DNA of 64,000 bases from Phymorhynchus buccinoides (lineage: Eukaryota > Mollusca > Gastropoda > Neogastropoda > Raphitomidae), in assembly GCA_017654935.2 (NCBI GenBank), contig CM065700.1, forward strand, positions 45,861,445 to 45,925,444, given 5' to 3'. A model generated the notes under the pieces. The model worked only from the letters and a program-made list of their open reading frames with translations. It did no database searches and had not been told where the DNA came from. Positions 55,590 to 64,000 of this stretch are shown here, one piece after another. Numbering within the stretch: the first letter of the stretch is position 1; every line of letters starts with the position of its first letter. The translations under genes were made by a program, and so were the position numbers.

Positions 55590-56309
55590 TGAGAGAGAGA
55601 GAGAGAGAGAGGGGGGGACACAGAGAGAGAGAGGGAGAGAGAGAGAAGAGCGTGTTTGTGCGAGCGTGCCGTCCACTTCCCACGTTTCACTCTTGCTTCT
55701 ATGTTTTTAGTTTTCCTTCATCATTATAGCTTATCATTTCTGTCACCTTTCTTTTTTTCAGTTTCTTTTGTTCTTATTCCACGTTTTCTTTCACCTGATA
55801 AAAAAAAATTCACTAATACTATTTAACAATTTAACTTTCTAAAAAATTATAATGCCATGCATTCAAAGATAAGTGTTTTTAGAAAAACATTTTTTATTGA
55901 GCAAATGAAGTGTTCAATAACTGACAATTTTGTATCTTTTCTTAATTTCCATGCCAGTGTTGACAAGGGGTGCAAAGGAAGAGGGGAACGTCCACCCCTC
56001 TCACCCAACCCACCCCCCGTTACACTGCAGCATTCTGAATTCACTCGTCCAACGTTTAAAGTATGTTTGTTTCGGAAAATCTCAACATTGTCAACAAAAT
56101 TGACCTACCCCTACCCACACACCCATCGACATTTGTTTGGTCCTTTTCTAAGAATTATATTTGTTGGTAGGAATCATGGCAACCTTTTTTTATTGTGCTT
56201 TCTTGTTTTTCATTAATTTCGTTTCACTTTGATTCTTCCTTGTGTACCTTTAGTTTGCCTCTGGACCCAGGTGTGGGAGTGAAGACGTGACTGTAGTTGT
56301 GTGTGGATT

Positions 56310-56430
<121 letters not shown>

Positions 56431-56661
56431 TGATAATGAACCTTTATTTTACAACGGTAAAAGAATTAACATAGAGTAGCCATTTTCTCATACTTGCCGT
56501 TAACACAAATAGATAATGCAAAATTAAAGCGAACTTAAGAGAGAGAGAGATAGCTGACAAATTAATGATTTAATGTCAATAGCTACACAGCCATCATGAC
56601 ATGGGGGTGGGGAGTGGGGGTGTAGTGGAAAAGAAAGAGGAAAGGTGCAAACAGCACAGCA

Positions 56662-56918
56662 TTAACCCTTTCACCGCCAGCTATATTTCATCCACAAATA
56701 TCCTTTGAAATTACCTGGGTAGAGAACAAAATCCATCTGCAGTATTGGGGATTCTTCTGTGACATATATAGAATAAAATAAGGTCTATCCTTACTTCCCA
56801 AAACTAAGACAATAGGGTCTTTGGATAATAGACCCCAAATTTGATGCCTTTTAGTGACATAGGTGTTAAATCACTGTGGTGCTAAAATGCTGGGGGACTT
56901 TGGCGGTGAAAGGGTTAA
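56662..56918. mobile_element. piggyBac-type MITE copy 1, right arm
   Basis: Partner of 2101-2347, about 10 bp longer: an extra AGAATAAAAT near 56770 and an altered TGCTGGGGGAC near 56890. Confidence 0.85.
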
Positions 56919-57159
56919 TTCGCACAAAAACTAAAATCTGAATCGAAAACAAAGTAATAGTACAAAATATAAACTCGGCGCGCACATTTCCATCACAATG
57001 TCATCGTCCCATATACACAACGACCAGCGGGCACTAAATAAGCCGACGTTGTAATTAGGGAATCAGAGTGAATGGGATCTACGTTTGAAGCATATAATTA
57101 TGCTTCAGTAACATATTTGGCCAGATAGTTAGTTAAATGATAGCTCGTTTTCTAGTGTT

Positions 57160-57250
57160 AATGAGAGAGGGAAAGAGACAGAGACCACACAGAGAGAGAG
57201 AGACTAGAGAGAGAGAGACAGAGAGACAGACAGAGAGAGAGAGAGAGAGC
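57160..57250. repeat. GA/CAGA microsatellite, right arm
   Basis: Partner of 1771-1860. Confidence 0.9.
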
Positions 57251-58163
57251 TGGACTATGTACCTCATCGTTTCAAATTCACTCTGGTTTGTTTCCACTTC
57301 CCTCCTCCATCCACACCCACCCAACCTCCCAACCCCTGTTGGAATGTGGTGCTTAATAATTCCAATGATTGTTTTTAGAATTCTACCTAGTCTGCATTTA
57401 AACATGTTAACTTTTAGGCGTTTGTGATGGCGTGTGTGTGTTATGGTATGGTATGGTATGGTACTTAACTATTCCAATACTGTTTATTTTTTACGTCCCT
57501 TTAGTCTCTACGGACCCCCTTGCCTCCTTTCAATTAATGTTCTCCTCTGTCCTGTTTTATTTTACGTTCAATTTTAGTAATATGTTTTTATGCATTCCTT
57601 CTATAAGTCGTTTCCTTTGTAAATTGTAAACGAAATGGATAATGTTCCTTTTGATTTCTGACTATTATACGTTCATTTTATAATGTTTATTCTGCGCATT
57701 TGTATCTCCATTAAATTATTTTCCAAATGGATACTGTTCTTATTTCTGGCGGATTCATCTTAAGTGTTGGAAGGGTGGGTCCAGAAAGGGGAATTCGTCA
57801 ACCCCCTTTCCACCCCCACCTCCTCCCCCTACACACTGCAAATGTCCGATTAACATTCAAGTTTTATAGCTCTTGCGAAAATGTTAAAATTGTGACTAAA
57901 CTCGTTTGAAAATTGTGACCCAAAGTTATCTGAAAAAGGTTACCATATTTTCAAAATCGTATCGTTCAGCCATTTTGGTTTTCAAAGAACGTTTTGGCTC
58001 TAGGGAATTGCTATTTTCTTTTATGTTTTCATGTCGTTATTGCTGCATTTGTGTATTTCTTTCTTTTCTATCTTTGACCTTTAACATGCCTCTCTTTAGT
58101 TCTAAGTGTCTTTTGTTTTCCATGTTACGCTTATTTTCAGTTTTATTTTATTACATTCCGTTA

Positions 58164-58210
58164 ACGTGGTGACAGCCCTGACATGGTCTTAGTTGTCGAC
58201 GGGGCTATAA
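58164..58210 (-). repeat. Recurrent CTGTCACCACGT module, right arm copy 1
   Basis: Partner of 809-853. Confidence 0.7.
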
Positions 58211-58734
58211 TTTTAATGTTAATCTTAAACCCTATTTCATTCCGCTATCCTTTTCCTTGGTGAGAATTTGAATTAAGATGGCCTCATGTGTTTTAATGTG
58301 GGGCACAGGAAGAGGAACTACGTCCATCCTCTTCCTACACCCCCCTCCCCTCCCCCCCCTCAACATTTCAGCATTATATAATTGCATAATACAATTTCTA
58401 ATTTTGTTTCGGAAATTTTCTAAATTGTCCAAATTTTCTCAAAACATGTTTAAAGTATATCGAGTTTCGAAAGATTCCAAAACTTGTGATCAAAATTGTA
58501 TTCACAAATTATAATGTTGGCGCTTTTCGAAGAGTACTTTGATCGTTAGGAATTGTTTTTGTTTCTTTTTTTTAATCTTATTTTTTGTCTTGCGTAATTT
58601 TATTTTTTGTCTTGTATCTTTCTTTGTTGCTTTGTTTTACATGGTGCGCTTTTATTGTTAATCTTATCTTGCATCTGTCTTGCCTTTTGACCCATTTGTG
58701 TTAACGAATGTGTGATTGTGTTGGTAGTGCCACC

Positions 58735-58895
58735 TGTACGTGTGTGTGTGTGTGTGTGCATATGTGTGTGTGTGCATATGTGTGTGTGTGCATGCGCATA
58801 TGTGTGTGTGCATATGTGTGTATGCGTGCGTGGGGGGAGAGAGATAAAGAGGAGATAGAGAAACAGAGACAGAGAGAGACAGAAACGGGGAGGCT
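58735..58895. repeat. GT/CATATG then GA microsatellite, right arm
   Basis: Partner of 120-300. Confidence 0.9.
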
Positions 58896-59244
58896 AAAGT
58901 GATTTTCTCGGAATGTAGAGAAAAGTACCGCGGGTGAAGTAAACTATCTAAAATAAAGGAGAGTCGTATCTACGTTATGTTCTGTTTTCAACTAGATTTA
59001 GTAGAAAATCATCCTCGCGATTGATGTCGAAGCAAGTAAGTTGTTGCAAACTTGTAAAAACCAATAGAGGTTAATTTTCAGCTTATTTCTGGGCTTTGCA
59101 TAATTGTAAAGGGTTTCTGCTGTGAGTTCGTGTGTTAAGTATAAGACAGTTTTACATAAGCATGGTGTTAACTGGCACATTTTGAAGTATGCTGTGGTGA
59201 TTCCGCCATGTCCGAAAAAATCCGAAAGTATTGGACACGGCTCT

Positions 59245-59375
59245 GTGTGGGTGCGTATGTGCGTGCGAGCGTCATTATCTTAGATAATGTTACTGCATGC
59301 GTGTGTGCGTGCGAGCGTCATTATCTTAGATAATGTTACTGCATGCGTGTGTGCGAGTGAGCGTCATTATCATAC
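59245..59375. repeat. 45-bp tandem repeat with internal palindrome
   Basis: Two and a part units of GTGCGTGCGAGCGTCATTAT plus CTTAGATAATGTTACTGCATGC. Each unit has a CATTATC-TTA-GATAATG hairpin. Lies outside the visible palindrome. Confidence 0.85.
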
Positions 59376-59732
59376 AGCTAAAAATCGGGTTCTTATATCG
59401 TCTTCTGATTCCCCCTCTGCAACACAATTCGTGTATTCCATGGCCGATCTGCCATGTGTTTAGTTGCTATATGTGTAGACCTTCACTATTTTCCCATTAC
59501 CTTTTTTTGTATTTGTGGATACAATGTAATTATGTATGAAAATACAAAGCATGTAATTTTGTATATAATTTTTTTTGGTAACCTGGGAGTGACAAGTTAA
59601 GTAAAAAGCTGACGCACTATGTTTGAGTTGAAGGCCTTGATAAGAAATTATAATAAAATATATGTGCTGTCATTTAGCCATGGGCGGATTATAGGGGTTT
59701 CCTGCTTGCATCACCCTCCCCTTCGGATTACA

Positions 59733-59812
59733 CGCACGCGCGTACACACAATACACACACACACACAACACACACACACGCCACACACACACACACACAC
59801 ACTCTCTCTCTC
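59733..59812. repeat. CG/CA/CT microsatellite
   Basis: CACGCACGCGCGTAC, then (CA)n with CACAACACAC breaks, then CTCTCTC, just ahead of the 68-bp satellite. Confidence 0.9.
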
Positions 59813-59867
59813 TTATTCTTTATTATTGTATTACAATTTTTCGTCACCGCCTGTTCTTCATCCTACC

Positions 59868-62800
59868 TTTTAAACCGTGATTGTTAGGGGCTACATCCCA
59901 GCCTGTGTGTTGTCGATCCCTGTTCTTAACCCTACCTTTAAACCGTGATTGTTAGGGGCTACATCCCAGCCTGTGTGTTGTCGATCCCTGTTCTTAACCC
60001 TACCTTTAAACCGTGATTGTTAGGGGCTACATCCCAGCCTGTGTGTTGTCTATCCCTGTTCTTAACCCTACCTTTAAACCGTGATTGTTAGGGGCTACAT
60101 CCCAGCCTGTGTGTTGTCTATCCCTGTTCTTCACCCTACCTTTAAACCGTGATTGTTAGGGGCTACATCCCAGCCTGAGTGTTGTCGATCCCTGTTCTTC
60201 AACCCTACATTTAAACCGTGATTGTTAGGGGCTACATCCCAGCCTGTGTGTTGTCGATCCCTGTTCTTCAACCCTACCTTTAAACCGTGATTGTTAGGGG
60301 CTACATCCCAGCCTGTGTGTTGTCGATCCCTGTTCCCAACCCTACCTTTAAACCGTGATTGTTAGGGGCTACATCCCAGCCTGTGTGTTGTAGATCCCTG
60401 TTCTCAACCCTACCTTTAAACCGTGATTGTTAGGGGCTACATCCCAGCCTGTGTGTTGTCGATCCCTGTTCTTCATCCTACCTTTAAACCGTGATTGTTA
60501 GGGGCTACATCCCAGCCTGTGTGTTGTCGATCCCTGTTCTTCACCCTACCTTTAAACCGTGATTGTTAGGGGCTACATCCCAGCCTGTGTGTTGTCGATC
60601 CCTGTTCATCAACCCTACCTTTAAACCGTGATTGTTAGGGGCTACATCCCAGCCTGTGTGTTGTCGATCCCTGTTCTTAACCCTACCTTTAAACCGTGAT
60701 TGTTAGGGGCTACATCCCAGCCTGTGTGTTGTCGATCCCTGTTCTTAACCCTACCTTTAAACCGTGATTGTTAGGGGCTACATCCCAGCCTGTGTGTTGT
60801 CGATCCCTGTTCTTAACCCTACCTTTAAACCGTGATTGTTAGGGGCTACATCCCAGCCTGTGTGTTGTCGATCCCTGTTCTTAACCCTACCTTTAAACCG
60901 TGATTGTTAGGGGCTACATCCCAGCCTGTGTGTTGTCGATCCCTGTTCTTAACCCTACAGTATTTTAAACCGTGATTGTTAGGGGCTACATCCCAGCCTG
61001 TGTGTTGTCGATCCCTGTTCTTAACCCTACATTTAAACCGTGATTGCTAGGAGCTACATCCCAGCCTGTGTGTTGTCGATCCCTGTTCTCAACCCTACAT
61101 TTAAACCGTGATTGTTAGGGGCTACATCCCAGCCTGTGTGTTGTCGATCCCTGTTCTCAACCCTACATTTAAACCGTGATTGTTAGGGGCTACATCCCAG
61201 CCTGTGTGTTGTCGATCCCTGTTCTCAACCCTACATTTAAACCGTGATTGCTAGGGGCTACATCCCAGCCTGTGTGTTGTCGATCCCTGTTCTCAACCCT
61301 ACCTTTAAACCGTGATTGTTAGGGGCTACATCCCAGCCTGTGTGTTGTCGATCCCTGTTCTTCATCCTACCTTTAAACCGTGATTGTTAGGGGCTACATC
61401 CCAGCCTGTGTGTTGTCGATCCCTGTTCTTCACCCTACCTTTTTTAAACCGTGATTGTTAGGGGCTACATCCCAGCCTGTGTGTTGTCGATCCCTGTTCT
61501 CAACCCTACATTTAAACCGTGATTGTTAGGGGCTACATCCCAGCCTGTGTGTTGTCGATCCCTGTTCTTCACCCTACCTTTAAACCGTGATTGTTAGGGG
61601 CTACATCCCAGCCTGTGTGTTGTCGATCCCTGTTCTTAACCCTACCTTTAAACCGTGATTGTTAGGGGCTACATCCCAGCCTGTGTGTTGTCGATCCCTG
61701 TTCTTAACCCTACCTTTAAACCGTGATTGTTAGGGGCTACATCCCAGCCTGTGTGTTGTCGATCCCTGTTCTTAACCCTACCTTTAAACCGTGATTGTTA
61801 GGGGCTACATCCCAGCCTGTGTGTTGTCGATCCCTGTTCTTAACCCTACCTTTAAACCGTGTATGTTAGGGGCTACATCCCAGCCTGTGTGTTGTCGATC
61901 CCTGTTCTTAACCCTACCTTTAAACCGTGATTGTTAGGGGCTACATCCCAGCCTGTGTGTTGTCAATCCCTGTTCTTCACCCTACCTTTAAACCGTGATT
62001 GTTAGGGGCTACATCCCAGCCTGTGTGTTGTCTATCCCTGTTCTCAACCCTACTTTTAAACCGTGATTGTTAGGGGCTACATCCCAGCCTGTGTGTTGTC
62101 GATCCCTGTTCTTCACCCTACCTTTAAACCGTGATTGGTAGGGGCTACATCCCAGCCTGTGTGTTGTCTATCCCTATTCTCAACCCTACCTTTAAACCGT
62201 GATTGTTAGGGGCTACACCCCAGCCTGTGTGTTGTCTATCCCTGTTCTCAACCCTACCTTTAAACCGTGATTGTTAGGGGCTACATCCCAGCCTGTGTGT
62301 TGTCGATCCCTGTTCTTAACCCTACCTTTAAACCGTGATTGTTAGGGGCTACATCCCAGCCTGTGTGTTGTCTATCCCTGTTCTTCACCCTACCTTTAAA
62401 CCGTGATTGTTAGGGGCTACACCCCAGCCTGTGTGTTGTCTATCCCTGTTCTCAACCCTACCTTTAAACCGTGATTGTTAGGGGCTACATCCCAGCCTGT
62501 GTGTTGTCGATCCCTGTTCTCAACCCTACATTTAAACCGTGATTGCTAGGGGCTACATCCCAGCCTGTGTGTTGTCGATCCCTGTTCTCAACCCTACATT
62601 TAAACCGTGATTGTTAGGGGCTACATCCCAGCCTGTGTGTTGTAGATCCCTGTTCTCAACCCTACCTTTAAACCGTGATTGTTAGGGGCTACATCCCAGC
62701 CTGAGTGTTGTCGATCCCTGTTCTCAACCCTACTTTTAAACCGTGATTGTTAGGGGCTACACCCCAGCCTGAGTGTTGTCGATCCCTGTTCTCAACCCTA

Positions 62801-63045
62801 CTTTTAAACCGTGATTGTTAGGGGCTACATCCCAGCCTGTGTGTTGTCGATCCCTGTTCTTAACCCTACCTTTAAACCGTGATTGTTAGGGCTACATCCC
62901 AACCTGTGTGTTGTCGATCCCTGTTCTTAACCCTACCTTTAAACCGTGATTGTTAGGGGCTACATCCCAGCCTGTGTGTTGTCGATCCCTGTTCTTAACC
63001 CTACCTTTAAACCGTGGTTGTTAGGGCTACATCCCAGCCTGTGTG
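59868..63045. repeat. 68-bp satellite, ~47 units
   Basis: Tandem 66-70 bp units: TTTAAACCGTGATTGTTAGG, GGCTACATCCCAGCCTG, TGTGTTGTCGATCCCTGTTC, then a variable TTAACCCTAC or TTCACCCTACC or CTCAACCCTAC. Units are highly homogeneous with block-wise variants (CTATCC for CGATCC, CTACACC for CTACATC). Each holds a TTAGGG and an opposed CCCTA. Boundary variants are at 60956 (CAGTATT insertion) and 61443 (extra T's). No gene. Confidence 0.98.
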
Positions 63046-63618
63046 TTGTAGTTCCCTTCCCTAGTTGGACGGACATGCATTTTGTTTTTATATATGCTTT
63101 TTGTTTTAAGTTTGCCTTTTTTCTAGTTTGGATCTAGCGTTCAAAGGCAATGTATGCAATTTTCATGAATGTTCTTTTTGTTGTTGGTGGTGGTGGTGGT
63201 TGTTTATTACGTCAATGTTGTTGGGCGTACATGCCATATTTTGTAATATTTTTGTCATGTCATTACATTTCGCTTTGAATGTGTTAGTTTTTGAAGCGCT
63301 GGGGGTTGCAGAGTGAGAGAGGGAGTTGATCAGTGAGCAAGAGGGCGGATGAATGTTTGGGTGTGGTTGGAGAGTTACGCATTACAAATTTGTTGAAATA
63401 TAAATTTGTTTCATATTTTGATTAACTTCTGTTTTATTTTAATGCATTCTATCTTATTTTACACGGTGGAACACAATTTTCCATGTGCGTTTGTACAATG
63501 GACAATTAAAGAAACTTATTACCTATTGCTTATGACCTAAAACTATTAATTGTTTTCCTTGATTCCCCATTTTGATTTAGTTTTCATTTCACAACTGGTG
63601 CTATATCGACGCAGTCCA
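63046..63618. other. Unique AT-rich stretch after the satellite
   Basis: Short (GGT)n at 63186-63200. Otherwise T-rich DNA in which I see no gene or element. Confidence 0.5.
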
Positions 63619-63705
63619 ATGGGAGACTTAGTGGGATTTTTTTCACGCCAGGTGTCGTGACACTCGCTAGGGGCTTATCACGCTATATTCTTAGTTGGGC
63701 GTAGT

Positions 63706-63766
<61 letters not shown>

Positions 63767-63885
63767 GGTTGATCTCCTCTCTATCTCTCGCTCTCTCTTT
63801 ATCCCCAACTAAGAATATAGAGGGGATTAGCCCCTAGCGAGTGTCACGACACCTGGCGTGACAAAAATCCCACTAAGTCTCCCAT
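63619..63885. mobile_element. Long-stem hairpin element with internal GA tract
   Basis: Outer arms ATGGGAGACTTAGTGGGAT / ATCCCACTAAGTCTCCCAT extend through CGCCAGGTGTCGTGACACTC and TATATTCTTAGTTGGG, about 85 bp per arm, around a (GA)n/(CT) centre. It folds into a near-perfect stem. A foldback or MITE of unknown superfamily; no clear target duplication. Confidence 0.85.
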
Positions 63886-64000
63886 TATAATGTGCTGGCT
63901 TATAAACAGCAAAGACATTGCATTGTCCGTCTACAATTCAGTATACTGTTTTGCCTGTGTAACGTTCTGGTATTACTGGATAACATATGTATAGTAAAAA

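Larger units (their letters stand above)
51480..56300. repeat. Tandem array of ~0.8-kb units, right arm
   Basis: Partner of 2701-7560 with the same number of units, the same LINE interruption and the same ~240-bp deletion (53215), so these events predate arm divergence. Confidence 0.9.

Noticed and set aside
59868..63045. Telomere or interstitial telomeric repeat
   Set aside because: TTAGGG occurs once per 68-bp unit and is not tandem.

Overview
This is eukaryotic, repeat-dominated DNA with no complete host protein-coding gene that I can recognise. The genome looks like that of an invertebrate animal. The best guess, from the style of its tRNA-derived SINE and the very long CT/CA microsatellites, is a mollusc, perhaps a gastropod; this is inference only. 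Almost all long open frames are read-through of microsatellites and minisatellites whose period is a multiple of three or which lack stops.

Architecture. The window is a ~29 kb inverted duplication around a gap of exactly 500 N (29172-29671). Position 1 pairs with 59021 and 29130 pairs with 29672, with the whole sequence between them in matching inverted order. The arms are close but not identical. They differ by substitutions, microsatellite lengths, three minisatellite/VNTR copy numbers, a 912-bp LINE insertion present only in the right arm, a 149-bp right-arm tandem duplication, a 2-bp frameshift and an 8-bp micro-inversion. The simplest reading is two haplotype contigs scaffolded head to head (500 N is a typical scaffolder gap). 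A genuine diverged palindrome is the alternative. Outside the palindrome lie a ~47-copy, 68-bp satellite (59868-63045) and a long hairpin element (63619-63885).

Left arm, with right-arm partner in inverse order. 1-2500: microsatellites, degenerate G-rich repeats and a TTAA-flanked piggyBac-type MITE. 2580-7560: a tandem array of ~0.8 kb units carrying long CT tracts, one of them hit by a LINE fragment with a ~110-bp target duplication. 8290-10240: SINE 3' end, GGGACA minisatellite and a 90-bp triple repeat. 10730-14105: two minisatellite blocks (38-40 bp and 57 bp) bounded by good splice consensus on the minus strand. 14200-17500: foldback element, small candidate exons, TAG microsatellite and a 44-bp VNTR. 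17750-22070: microsatellites, hAT-like MITE, second piggyBac-type MITE, twin hairpin MITEs, one convincing short coding exon (20624-20699), a second LINE tail and a pogo/mariner-type MITE. 22200-28360: a repeat carrying an exact copy of the U2 snRNA stem-loop IV, further foldbacks, a tRNA-derived SINE, a 40-bp minisatellite with splice-like borders and a terminal-exon candidate. 28540-29130: a 93-bp tandem array running into the gap.

Possible host transcription units are seen only as islands. One runs on the minus strand of the left arm (plus strand of the right arm): exon 1 with ATG at 42196, then 44109-44253, 45188-45892, 46971-48268 and 48794 onward. Another is a single exon on the opposite strand (20624-20699). 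A third is a 3'-terminal exon ending at 31944 with a poly(A) signal. None matches a protein family I recognise, so these are offered as splice-site-supported candidates only.
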